A stretch of 64,000 nucleotides of DNA from Viscum album (Eukaryota; Streptophyta; Magnoliopsida; Santalales; Viscaceae), in contig OY728130.1 of NCBI GenBank assembly GCA_963277665.1, forward strand, positions 1,363,430,393 through 1,363,494,392, given 5' to 3'. Below the pieces are notes generated by a model. The model made no database searches. It was given only the letters and a program-made list of their open reading frames with translations, and was not told the DNA's origin. The first letter of the stretch is position 1, and each line of letters opens with the position of its first letter. Below, piece after piece: positions 1 through 9,851 of this stretch. Both the position numbers and the translations under genes were made by a program.

Positions 1-1120
1 TTTAATAGCAAGTTAAAACATTGTTTTTAAAAGTAGGTTAATAAATCAAGAAATTATTTTTTATAAAAAATTTTAAATGAGAAAAGGTTCACCTAAAGAG
101 AAAGTTGAAAAATAAATAAGTTTAACAAATAGAAATTTTTATCCAATGTAAATTATATACCTAATCCTTTAGGAAGAAAATATTATTAGGGTATGAAAAT
201 TATAGTTCCCAAGCCTTATGAGATCACTAATAGGGGGAGGAGTGAATATGTAATCCTTTTATTTTACAAATATACTTTCTTAATTTAACATTTTTAGCTG
301 GTTAAAGATTTGACCCCCTCCTCTTATTGAATCTCAACATTACTTGAATATTCATAATATAAAAGGCATAATAAATAAGGATATACAAGGATCTACCTTG
401 AAATCCCACTCCTTTATAGGTTTGTGATGTGTTTCGAGACCTAGTTTCTATACTATGATTCACTTGAGTGCAACGTACAATCTATTCCCCAAATCTTGAT
501 TAGTGATCTCTTGAAATAACTAGAAGATAATATACCAAAATATCTAGTCTTCAAGTGAAGAAAAAAGAACCTTATTAAGGGTTATTTATTGTATAATCCT
601 TCCCATTGAATCTATCTCCCAAAAATCTTCTGACCACCTCTTAGTGGAATATTTATATTACCTCCTAATATTTATTTAAAGTTCCTTCTAAATTCCTCCT
701 TAACTAGGTCTTCAATCGCATTGTATCATGGTGCAGTGTATATCAGCCTTATTTTAATTCAAGTATTCTCATTATATCTTTTATTTGATTATTGTTTTGA
801 CTTTATCACTCCAATGCACTAATTTTAGTTCCGGTTATCTTCTCACTTTATTGATGCATAAGAAATTATGAATGAAATCATCCTCATTTCCTCCTTCTTT
901 AGTGTATAAGTGTTTCCTAAATGTACTGGTTTCTTCACCTTCAATACATATATAATATATAGTATAATTAGTATCATGATATCTATCTCTTAATTATGTT
1001 TAAATATAAATATATATTCAAAGATTTATCTCAAAATATTCAAATAATATTATTGTCCTAAAATTCAAACTTTGATTCTCCTTAAATCTCAACAGTCCAT
1101 CCTCATCTTTGAACTCATTC
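1..1120. other. Gene-free AT-rich flank left of E1
   Basis: No open reading frame of note and no recognisable protein motif on either strand. A short purine-rich stretch near 230-245 (AGGGGGAGGAGTGAAT) followed by a pyrimidine-rich stretch near 312-325 resembles sequence seen in old copia-type LTR ends, but there is no partner copy to test this. The last seven bases before E1 (CTCATTC, 1114-1120) recur at 13597-13603 beyond the other end of E1, so this is probably the left half of the E1 target site. Confidence 0.4.
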
Positions 1121-1376
1121 TGTAATTCCCCGACCCCAGTTACCCAAAGTTGGTGCATTATTACATAACATTGTCATGATCACAAAAGATCAAGTCTCGA
1201 AAGACTGATTAGTTTAGTAGCCTTGGAATCACTAGATACATTCATAAAGGTTACATTACATTATAAAGTGAAAACTACAAAAACATCTTGTCTCCACACT
1301 CATATCCCCTTATAATATCCCTGCAGGTCATTCATAAAATACTTCTTCACATCCTAGGAAAAATAAAACATAGAAA

Positions 1377-1402
1377 GGGGTGAGCTCAGATGCCCAGTAA
1401 GG
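1377..1402 (-). promoter_or_regulatory. Shared Ty3 LTR block, E1 copy
   Basis: GGGGTGAGCTCAGATGCCCA followed by GTAAGG on the plus strand, 256 bases from the LTR end. Counterparts: 10109-10132, 34436-34460, 36231-36256, 43881-43906, 52988-53011, 61873-61897, 62367-62391. Conserved across otherwise dissimilar LTR families; role unknown. Confidence 0.6.
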
Positions 1403-1631
1403 ATAACAATATAGTGGAAACTTTCATAAATAAGCATAAACATTTAAGGCAATGTATAACTAAAAAAAAGCCTTTTAAACTTGAACTTCAGCATAATATG
1501 GAATAAATAAAATGAAATAATTCCATTTACTTATTCACATGGATATTCTACTAGTTGAATAATCACATGCAATATCAATAACCACTTTCATAATGATGTA
1601 ATGCATAATGCCAGACTATCATAACCACATA

Positions 1632-1688
1632 GTCAAGACCTTGTGCCAAGACTACAAATAAGATTTTGTCAAGGCCTTGTGCCAAGAC
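1632..1688 (-). repeat. E1 LTR paired direct repeat
   Basis: Two copies of a 21-base unit containing CCTTGTGCCAAGAC, 36 bases apart (1632-1652, 1668-1688; 10364-10384 and 10400-10420 in the other LTR). Most copies contain the palindrome CAAGGCCTTG. E3 has its own paired repeat (around ATTACTGAAC) at the equivalent place near 34700-34770, suggesting that a duplicated motif here is a family trait. Confidence 0.6.
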
Positions 1689-2717
1689 ACTATTTTTCCT
1701 CATGAGACCTACTGATGCATCGAGGAGCTATAGCGGGCTCCACCCGTCACTTATTAAGTCCAACGCATTCCTCATATGAACAGGTTTAAACATAACATAA
1801 ACATTCGTATTAAAACTAGCATACGAAATGTCAATACTTTATCCATAAACAATGAATGGTATAAAAATAAAACATCCATAGTCAAACATATCACAAAACC
1901 TTCAATATTATATGAAAGTTTTTTATCATAATAAATCAACTTCAAATAAGCTTAAAATCCATCAAAGGATGTTGACATAGATGAAATCAAAACTATTTGA
2001 GAGAAATATCTCTTTTTATGAAATCATTTAAAAGTCACATAATTATAAAATAAATAATTTACTTTAAAAATATTCTTATAAGCTTTTAAGGGAAGCTTTT
2101 AAGATTTTATAATGGTGTAAAATAGCCACACCTACTGTATAAGTTAAAAAAATACATTCTTACCTTAATTATGTCGAAAAGGTTAAAAAAGACCTTGTTT
2201 GGAAAACAACAGAAAGATTCCTTTATAAACTTATTATAAAAAGTCAAACAAGGGTATAAATGACTTTAACCCATATTCTGTAAAGTAGTAAGAATGTTTT
2301 GAAATACATTTTTAAGAAAAATGGATGTGGATGATAAAGAGGTCCCAGTAGATAATCACATATAAACAACCTTGGATAATGAAGAGATTGTGAAATAAAC
2401 CCTTACCTTGTACTTTTTCTTGGTTGAGGGTAGGTTAACCTCCTGTATAATGGTTAAATAATTGTTATTAAATTATACAAGAATCATTTAAATTAATATG
2501 ATATTATATATGATCATTTAACATTGCTTTGTTAATAATATCTTAGTATTATCGTTGTTTCGGGTGTTAACTTACTTGTTTTATTTTATATGTTTTGTTA
2601 CGTAAGCTGTGTTTCTTATAGATAGGTTGTATCTTATTAATATACAGAATGATATCAATTCTTTAAACATTATTTTTAATCATTAAATTAGAATTATACT
2701 TGAATGGATACGATGGG

Positions 2718-2782
2718 GAATGAATCTCATCGCGTTCGTGGAGACGGTAGTCCGTACGTACGCACGAGCGACAATATCATTC
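2718..2782 (-). promoter_or_regulatory. E1 LTR CpG-rich stem-loop module A (left LTR)
   Basis: Outer inverted repeat GAATGA/TCATTC (2718-2723 and 2777-2782), inner stem CGTTCGTG/CACGAGCG (2733-2740 and 2763-2770, one T.G pair) and a core at 2738-2765 with the palindrome CGTACGTACG. Within the core ACGG-TAGT-CCGT can form a small apical hairpin. It lies roughly 500 bases downstream of the predicted transcription start, so it would be in the RNA. Equivalent module in the right LTR: core 11470-11497. Function unknown. Confidence 0.6.
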
Positions 2783-2902
2783 TTTTGATATTAAAATAAT
2801 ATATAATTGGATGTTATATAATATATACAGAATCATTATCATGTTATATTTATTATTTGCATCAATTACAGATCATTATCATACCCATCCAAATAATAAT
2901 GT

Positions 2903-2976
2903 TTTGAATAACAATTACACCACGACGTGGAGACGGTAAGCCGTACGTACGCATGTATGGTGACATGTTATTCAAA
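2903..2976 (-). promoter_or_regulatory. E1 LTR CpG-rich stem-loop module B (left LTR)
   Basis: Perfect 11-base inverted repeat TTTGAATAACA/TGTTATTCAAA (2903-2913 and 2966-2976), then CACCA/TGGTG, enclosing a core at 2927-2954 almost identical to module A (GCCGTACGTACGCAT) with ACGG-TAAG-CCGT at its apex. It is the second copy, 189 bases from A. The right LTR equivalent has its core at 11659-11686. Confidence 0.62.
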
Positions 2977-3299
2977 GGATGGATAGAATACTGAATATGG
3001 TTGTACCATATTTAAAATAACATCACAATATATATAAGATAATGGATTTATTATTTTAGAATAGGAATAACAAAGTAATAAGAAGTTGAAGAAGAAAGGA
3101 ACTTGAAAGAGGGTGGTGAAAGCATTACCTATTCTTCGGGTTCTTCCTTTTGATTTGATCAAAAGGGATCCTTAGGTTGGATTTATGATCAAACTAAGTC
3201 CTCTAGGTTAAATTTAGGGAAGTTTAGAGAATATTTGGGCAGGGGTTGGCCGATCAAAAAGGCTTTGAAGGTGTAAATTAGAGAGAAGGGGGAGTGCCC

Positions 3300-3306
3300 T
3301 TTTATA
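3300..3306 (-). promoter_or_regulatory. E1 3' LTR TATA box
   Basis: TATAAAA on the minus strand in the context CTCTTATAAAAGGGCACTCC, with GC-rich CCCCTCACCCC just upstream. The same arrangement occurs in E1's other LTR and in both E3 LTRs. Transcription would start about 25-35 bases farther left, near 3270. Confidence 0.7.
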
Positions 3307-3695
3307 AGAGGGGTGAGGGGTACCTTTGGAAAAGCTAGAAATATTATTTTATAATAAATTCATATTAAGTTTCTAATGGATCCAAAGTAAATTATTTAAA
3401 TTATAAGGTGGGTATGGGTCAAAATACTTTCAACCAATAGATTTTATACAGGTTTGGGTCACTATATTAACCTTATCTTTTAGTTTTAACTCTTAGTTAA
3501 TTAGTTTGACATTTACCATGTCTCTTTGTATTTTTATATTATATGGTTAATAAACTTACTATAAACTTCCAATAGACCCCCCAAGTGATCCATTAATAAT
3601 AAAACTATCATTATATAAGTCCTTTGGACGAACCTTATATTTTTAGGAATAGAATATCAATTAATAATATAATATTTGTTTTAAAAACTCTTTTA

Positions 3696-3709
3696 TGTCA
3701 ATTTTGACA
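3696..3709. repeat. Palindrome TGTCAA/TTGACA in E1 U3
   Basis: TGTCAATTTTGACA, arms of 6 with two central bases. The E1 right LTR has it at 12427-12440 and the shared E3/E4 LTR has an extended 11-base-arm version at 55364-55387. It lies upstream of the TATA box in element sense. Confidence 0.55.
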
Positions 3710-4840
3710 CTATTGGGTATTTTGTTTTTTGATAAATTCACAAAAACATTATTACTTATAAAAAAATTCATATAACCAATTATAATATGTCATATTAACC
3801 TATAAAATTAGTGTAATTCATAAAAAGTTTCAAATTACATTTATTTGGGTATTTATAATATCAATTTTCTTAATCATTCATTAATACGGTAATTACTGCA
3901 TCATCATTATGTCATAAATAAATTAACTTATTTAATGTCTAAAAATTATAAATAAAATACCATTATGTAGGAAATATTTTTATATTTATAATTAATATTT
4001 ATAATCGAATTTATCTTATGTATAACCCTATATTAAAAATGTTTTAGTTTTTAAACTTTAACTCTTCTTTGAATTAAATAATAATAAATGTCCTAATCTA
4101 ATCCAAGTGGACCTACATGATAGTATTTTATTCCTAAGGTTGTTTTTGGTCGAGATACACTTGTAAAATAGAATTAGGACAAATGTTAGGGTAATATTAA
4201 TATCATTTTTACCCTTAATTATCCTATTTACTTTTAACAGTGGTAAATAAAAGTAAAAAGTTACTATTCACCAAAAATTATTTTCATCTCATTGAACCAA
4301 ATTTTACTCCTTGATATTAACTGTGTCTCTAAGATTTTTAAAATTCCACTTACAGAAGCAGTAAAATTAAGTTTCATGTGAATTTCCAAATTCTCATAGG
4401 AGGTGGGTAAAAGACGGTGAAAAGTTCAATAAAATTTTTATATATCTAAAATTATTCTAAACTAACTCCAATGAATTACATTGAACTTATATAGGTATTA
4501 TGTATCTACTTTGACCTTAATTAAATTTAAATAAAATAAATAATTATTTAAATAAAAATTTGGTTTTAAACTATAACTCAGTGTTTTTTCACTATTCATA
4601 AAAAATTGAAAGTTTTCAGAAAAATACAAAAAATTCACCCTAGGCTAATTTCGATATTCCGAATCCAAAAATGAAGTTCATTTTGAAAGATAAAATTTAT
4701 AAAATTTTAAAAAGTGGGTATTACTATTCATAACGACTAGTTTGATTGGTTGTGGTGTGTGTTAGAACTCAAAGTTGCGTACAACACACGCTACTGTATT
4801 ATTCAAAGAGAAGCATTCCATGGAAGCTTGGGGTGTTACA

Positions 4841-4854
4841 TTCTCCCTTCCTTC
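4841..4854 (-). other. E1 polypurine tract
   Basis: On the minus strand GAAGGAAGGGAGAA lies directly against the 3' LTR. An uninterrupted purine run here is the primer for plus-strand DNA synthesis in LTR retrotransposons. Confidence 0.85.
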
Positions 4855-4885
4855 AAATAATTTTGTCCTCAAAATTTCTAGAATA

Positions 4886-5320
4886 CTACCGCATAAAAGG
4901 ACTCGGGTGGTTCTTCATCATGTTTTCCTCAGGATCCCACTTTGCCTCTTCCATCTTATGGTTTCTCCATAGAACTTTTACCAGACGAGTCATCCGGTTT
5001 CTCAACACTTGTTCTCTCATATCAAGAATCTTTAAGGGATCTTCGTAATAAGATAGATCAGGTTCCAGTTCTAATTCCTCATAAGTGAGTACATGCGTTG
5101 GGCCAGGCATGTATTTTCTCAACAGTGATACATGGAACACATCGTGAACTTTGGAGAGACTTGGCGGCATTGCCAAACGGTAAGCTACAACCCCAATTTG
5201 TTCTAGAATTTCAAAAGGTCTAATGTACCTGGGACTCAATTTACCCTTCTTACCGAAACGTATAACTCCCTTCCCTGGAGATACCTTCAAGAAAACATGA
5301 TCTCCTACCTGAAATTCCAA
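4886..5320 (-). pseudogene. E1 integrase C-terminus with chromodomain
   Basis: In frame with the integrase core after a single TGA. QVGDHVFLKVSPGKGVIRFG and LSPRYIRPFEILEQIG form the GPY/F-type DNA-binding tail, and KVHDVFHVSLLRKY follows. The last ~45 residues (from YEDPLKILDMREQVLRN to KMEEAKWDPEENM) match the plant chromovirus chromodomain pattern, thought to guide insertion toward particular chromatin. The open reading ends at 4886, about 45 bases from the LTR, so the protein end is close to the polypurine tract as in related elements. Short plus-strand frames over 4746-5048 are shadows of this domain. Confidence 0.85.
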
Positions 5321-5329
5321 ATCCTTCCT

Positions 5330-5974
5330 TCAGTTATCGGCATAGCTATTATGCCTACTTTGAGCTGCTTTGATGTGGTTTTGGATTACCTTTAACTTTT
5401 CCATCGTTTCCTCCACCAGTTCTGGGCCTACAAGTTTTCTTTCACCAACGTCATCCCAACAGGTTGGTGTACGACATCTCTTTCCGTATAACGCTTCATA
5501 TGGTGCCATATGAATACTCGAATGGAAGCTATTGTTATAAGAAAATTCTACCAGAGGTAAATATTGATCCCACATACCCTGAAAGTCAAGTGAGCATGAT
5601 CTCAACATGTCATCTAAGGTTTGAATAGTCCGTTCTGATTTTCCATCTGTTTGAGGTTGGTAAGCAGTGCTCAAACGAAGTTCAGTATCCAAGGCCTTCT
5701 GAAGAATTTTCTATAATCTTGAAGTAAAACAGAGATCATGATCCGAAACAATTGATAAGGGTACTCCATGAAGTCTCACAACTTCATTAATATATAGTCT
5801 TGCTAGACTTTCAAGTGGTATATCTTCCCTTATAGAAAGAAAATGTTTTGACTTGGTAAGACGATCAACAATGACCCATATTTCATCGTTCCTTCTAGGA
5901 GTCTTTGGTAGTCCCATGACAAAGTCCATCGTAATATTATCCCATTTCCACTCTGGTATGGGAAGAGGTTTCAT
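5330..5974 (-). pseudogene. pol: E1 integrase catalytic core, broken
   Basis: Inserts the element's DNA into the genome. It continues the frame of the zinc domain. [18 protein letters not shown] carries the first catalytic Asp, [11 protein letters not shown] the second, and the catalytic Glu lies in QPQTDGKSERTIQTL. All three members of the DDE triad are therefore present. TAG at 5711-5713 replaces a Trp usual at this place, and TGA at 5330-5332 is best explained by CGA to TGA, a C-to-T change. Confidence 0.87.
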
Positions 5975-5977
5975 GAC

Positions 5978-6796
5978 TCATCCAGGCTGTTGCCTTCCAA
6001 CTTTCACTTTTTGACAAACCGTACATCTTAACACAAAATAAGAAATCTCCCTCTTTATGTTGTCCCACAAAAAATGTTCCTTCAAATCTCTATACATTTT
6101 GGTGCTCCCAGGGTGTATTGAGAAATTAGAACAATGATAATCATCCAACAATTCCCTTTTTAGATCAGGTATATCGGGAACACAAAGTCTCTTCCCAAAT
6201 TTCAAAATTCCATCTTCATACACAAAGTCACTCAATCTCCCATCATTCACAACTTTAATCCTCTTTTTAAACTCTTCATCATCGGCCTGAGAACTCTTTA
6301 TCCTTTCTAGTAAAGATGGTTTGGAAACCATTTGAAAAAGTATCGATGTTTCACCTTCCATGGTTATTCCCATATCTAACTTTACTAGATCCATGAAAAT
6401 AGGATCCCTCTCAACTCTCATCTTTTTCAAAACTCCATGATCCTTTCTGCTCAAAGAATATTCTACCTTATTTTCCTTCCCCAGGTGGTAGTGTATCATG
6501 AAATCATAATCCTTGAGTAGTTCAAGCCATCTTCTTTGCCTCATGTTGAGTTCTTTCTGTGATAAAATATACTTCAAACTCTTTTGATCAGTATAAATCT
6601 CACATTTTTCACCATAGATATAGTGTCTCCAAATCTTCAAAGAAAAGATTATAGCTGCTAACTCAAGATCATGAGTAGGATAGTTTTTCTCATGAATTTT
6701 TAGTTGTCGTGATGCAAGCAATAACCCTATCATTATGCATAAGGACACAAACAAGTACTTTCTTCGATGCATCACTATAAATAAAAAACCCATCAT
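5978..6796 (-). pseudogene. pol: E1 RNase H and integrase N-terminal zinc-binding domain
   Basis: One open stretch of 272 codons. The first third is the RNase H domain ([19 protein letters not shown] and [11 protein letters not shown], with Gln where His is usual); it removes the RNA strand during reverse transcription. The usual ADALSRK ending reads VEYSLSRK. The last third is the integrase HHCC zinc domain: two His in [10 protein letters not shown] and the Cys pair in CTVCQK are all present. Its start is set by a one-base frameshift relative to reverse transcriptase, and it ends in TGA at 5978-5980. Confidence 0.85.
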
Positions 6797-7830
6797 TCCC
6801 CAATGGTAGAGTCAATATAAAATCATTGACTAATCTTCTCTTCAGTTCTTCAAAACATTCTTCACACTCTTTTGTCCAAACAAATTTAACCCCTTTTCTT
6901 ATGAGCTTCATTAATGGGTTATCCAATCGGGCAAAATTCTTGACAAAACGTCGATAATAACCTACTAAACCAATAAAATTGTGTACCTTGGTTATAATCA
7001 TTGGTGCTGGCCATTCTTGGATTGCCTTGGTCTTAGAAGGATCAACAGAGATTCCATCCTTAGAGACAATATGGCCAAGAAAATAAATTTCCTGAAGCCA
7101 TAATTCACACTTGCTAAACTTCCCATATAATTCATGTCTTCTAAGAGACTTCAGGATAATGTGCAAGTGATTTTAATGATCTTTGTAGCTTTTTGAGTAT
7201 ACCAAGATATCATCAATAAATACCACCACAAAATCATCGAGATATTCCTTGAAAACTCTATTCATTAGATCCATGAATACAGAGGGTGCATTAGTCAATC
7301 CAAAAGGCATTACTGTAAACTCATAATGTCCGTACCTGGTTCGAAATGCTGTCTTCGAAATGTCTTCCTTCTTCACACACAACTAATGGTATCCAAATCG
7401 AAGGTCAATATTTGAAAATTATTGAGCTCCATGCAGTTGGTCAAATAAATCATCAATGCAAGGTAGGGGATACTTGTTCTTTATTGTTATAACATTTATT
7501 TCCCTGTAGTCGATACATAACCTCATAGATCCATCTTTCTTATTAACAAAAAGGACAGGGGATCCCTATGGAGAAACACTAGGTCTAATAAATCCCTTAT
7601 TACTAAATTCCTCTAGTTGTTTCTTTAGTTTAACTAATTCCACAGTGGCAATTCTATAATGGGTCTTCGATATGGGCCTTGATCCAGGAATTAAATCAAT
7701 GGAAAACTCAATTTCTCATTCTGGAGGATGTCCAGGTAAATATTCTAGAAACACATCAATATATTCTCTCGCAATAGGTACATCATCTATTAGAACATTA
7801 CTTTCCTTACCCATAGTTATTTCATTCTCT
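6690..7830 (-). pseudogene. pol: E1 reverse transcriptase, broken
   Basis: RNA-dependent DNA polymerase of the element. The fingers carry LCIDYRE near 7510-7530 and [10 protein letters not shown]; the first catalytic Asp is in NIDLRFGY just upstream of 7382. The palm carries [10 protein letters not shown] and the catalytic FIDD box intact at 7209-7220. The thumb and connection follow in 6690-7166 (GHIVSKDGI, VGYYRRF, FVWTKECEECF). Stops include one in the fingers near 7566, two just upstream of 7382 and TAA at 7173-7175. Between 6690 and 6796 the reading frame changes by one base, so the following RNase H is out of frame. Confidence 0.87.
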
Positions 7831-7859
7831 TCCTCCCCAATAATTGAATTTAGTTGAGC

Positions 7860-8237
7860 TATTGGGGGTGGATCTAGGTAAGAATCATGTGGTGACGATT
7901 CTGCTCTAAAGATAAGGTGTTATTTATCATCATCATAAAAAATTGTAACCTCCTTCTTCTTAAAATAAATCTTTGCATCATGGTTTGAAAGCCAATACAT
8001 ACCGAGGATTATATCAAACTCAATTATAGGTATGACGATGAGATCAATAAATAAAGAGCATTTATATGCCCTAATGGGAACGAATCCACATAACTTTGTA
8101 GCAATGATACTTCCCTTAGGATTTTTAACTGAAAACTCCCTTGTTAAATCAAATTGGAAATATCTAATTTTCCTAGAAAACTGGGAAGATAGGAAACAAT
8201 GAGATGATCCAGAATCAAATAATGCATTTTCTAAACT
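7860..8237 (-). pseudogene. E1 protease (retropepsin) region
   Basis: Aspartic protease that would cut the Gag-Pol polyprotein. It follows gag in the same frame after a TAA. The active-site triad Asp-Ser-Gly is intact at 8208-8216 in the context ALFDSGSSHCF, and the conserved C-terminal segment reads DIILGMYWLS near 7992-8020, where the usual Asp before Trp is replaced by Tyr. About 80 codons between these motifs carry no stop, so this domain itself is nearly intact. Confidence 0.8.
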
Positions 8238-9350
8238 TTAGGAAACCATTAAATTACCTGCCACCATGTATTTCTGAGCTTCTACCTCAGCAGTAGTGAT
8301 AGCATAAGCTTGGCCTTGATCCCTTGGCCTTTTCTGAGGTAAGTTCCCCTGATGCTTAGGATATTCATTTGCATAATGTCCCATATCCCAGCAATTGTAG
8401 CATTGAACATCGGTAGCTTCTTTCTTCCCCTTGTAATCACAAGCTTGGTGGCCTTTTTCACCACACTTGTAATAGACTCCCATTCCTTTCAATAAAGTAC
8501 CAGGGTGTTTCTTCCCACATTTACTGTAGGATGGATATTCAACTTTTACCTTCTTCCACTTATTTCCATTCCCAGATTGATCAGCAGATCTCTTCTTCTC
8601 TTGCTTTTCTTTAAAGTCGTAAGACTTAGAGGATTATTTTTCTGTCTTGATAGCACATGAGACAATATCTTCATATGACGAGAAGGATTGTGACACTAAT
8701 GCTTAATGAATAAATGGTTTTAACCCATCAAATAAATGATCAATATTACTCCTTGGGTTATGTATATAATCTGCTGCATGCCTTTCTAACCTTGTAAAGT
8801 TAGCCTCATACTTTGCAACATTCTCATTCTCCTTTTGTCTCAGTCTCAGAAATTTCCTTTCCATATTTGCTCGATGGTCATGAGGAAAGTATTTTTCTAA
8901 GAAAATCTCTTTGAAATCCCAACATTCCATATTTTATACTTCATCATCTTTCTTTGTGTTTTGTATCAATGACCACCATTGATCAGTATCTCCAGTGAGG
9001 CGATAAAATGCCATGATAAATTTTTCCCTTTCACTACTCTCCAGAGCCTGACATATTTTCTCTAGGGAACTTATCCATTGCTCAGCTACTAATGTATTTG
9101 TACACCCATTGAATGTTGGTGGTTGTTGCCTCATGAAGATATCTAACATTGATCCTCCACGCTGTGGATCAGGGTGCTCCATATAGGTAAGGTTATTATT
9201 CATAACCTGAGTGAGTTGTCCCAGTATGGTGATTTGCTGATCAGCACCAGTTGCATCACCAACTCCACTATAATTATCTTGAGCAGGAGAGAAATCCATA
9301 CATGGAGTGCGTGTATTGATATGGTTCCGATTCCTTCCACTAGGCACCAT
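8238..9350 (-). pseudogene. gag: E1 gag (capsid/nucleocapsid), broken
   Basis: Gag forms the virus-like particle and binds element RNA. The Met at 9348-9350 opens MVPSGRNRNHIN, a typical start position between primer site and capsid. The capsid-like part (about 8703-9130) contains the retrotransposon gag motifs EQWISSLEKICQ, WDFKEIFLEKYFP and ENENVAKYEANFTRL. The nucleocapsid part (8238-8492) holds two CCHC-type zinc knuckles, both damaged: the first lost its first and last Cys to Tyr, and the second its last Cys to Tyr. Stops interrupt the frame at 8934-8936, 8703-8705 (a probable Gln to TAA change), near 8634 and at 8238-8240. The frame is otherwise continuous into protease. Confidence 0.85.
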
Positions 9351-9838
9351 TTCTAAAAAATGGCATAAACAAGATTAGTTTATGAATCAAAATACATAAT
9401 TCCAAACTTGTAAAAAACTTAACATAAATTGAATAGTTTATGGATATAATCCATAATCATAAAAATGTTTTCTTTGAGGATGTATATACTCTTAAACCCT
9501 TCATAATGGTTTGTAAAGAAAATGAGAATTATCCTAAGCATATCCCCTGGGAGTGTTGTAACCAAGAGTGCAGCAAGGTCCATTGTCATGCACCAGTTCC
9601 CGTTCGAGTCTAGCTCAAAGTGGTGTTTTCGGGTTTTACCCCTAGGTACATCTGTTCCAGAGCAGCCTCTACTTGCTCGTATCCAGAGAGGTATGTATTG
9701 CTCGGAAAACTCACAAAATCTCTACATTATCAAAATTCTAGGAAGTTATTCTATACTAATCTTCAAAGTCAATCTTAGGTCTATGTTCTCTAATCAGAGT
9801 TTATCTAAATCTAGCTTCCAAGGTTTGTACTAAACTTC

Positions 9839-9849
9839 CTCTAATACCA
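9839..9849 (-). other. E1 primer binding site (initiator Met-tRNA type)
   Basis: On the minus strand, one base inside the 5' LTR, the sequence reads TGGTATTAGAG, one change from the start of the common plant primer site TGGTATCAGAGC, complementary to the 3' end of initiator Met-tRNA. It fixes the element's orientation. Confidence 0.85.
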
Positions 9850-9851
9850 AC

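Larger units (their letters stand above)
1121..4840 (-). repeat. E1 3' LTR (left copy)
   Basis: 3,720 bp, aligned by eye along its length with 9852-13585. Starts TGTAATTCCCCGACCCC and ends GGGTGTTACA. In element sense it contains, in order, a U3 region, a TATA box (3300-3306), two CpG-rich stem-loop modules (cores 2927-2954 and 2738-2765), a pair of 21-base direct repeats (1632-1652 and 1668-1688) and a block shared with the other families (1377-1402). If transcription starts about 30 bases after the TATA box, U3 is ~1.6 kb and the transcribed R-U5 part ~2.1 kb. Confidence 0.93.

Noticed and set aside
2968..3162. 64-codon minus-strand frame in the E1 LTR, conserved at 11700-11894
   Set aside because: Both copies are LTR twins, so similarity is expected without selection. 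The corresponding leader stretch of E3 has only a very short frame. No motif.
4746..5048. 100-codon plus-strand frame with a second frame at 4775-4972
   Set aside because: Antisense to the E1 chromodomain and crossing the LTR boundary; a shadow.
9522..9833. 103-codon plus-strand frame near the E1 primer site
   Set aside because: Antisense to the E1 leader between primer site and gag; similar leader sequence in E2 (near 43340-43600) does not keep it open.
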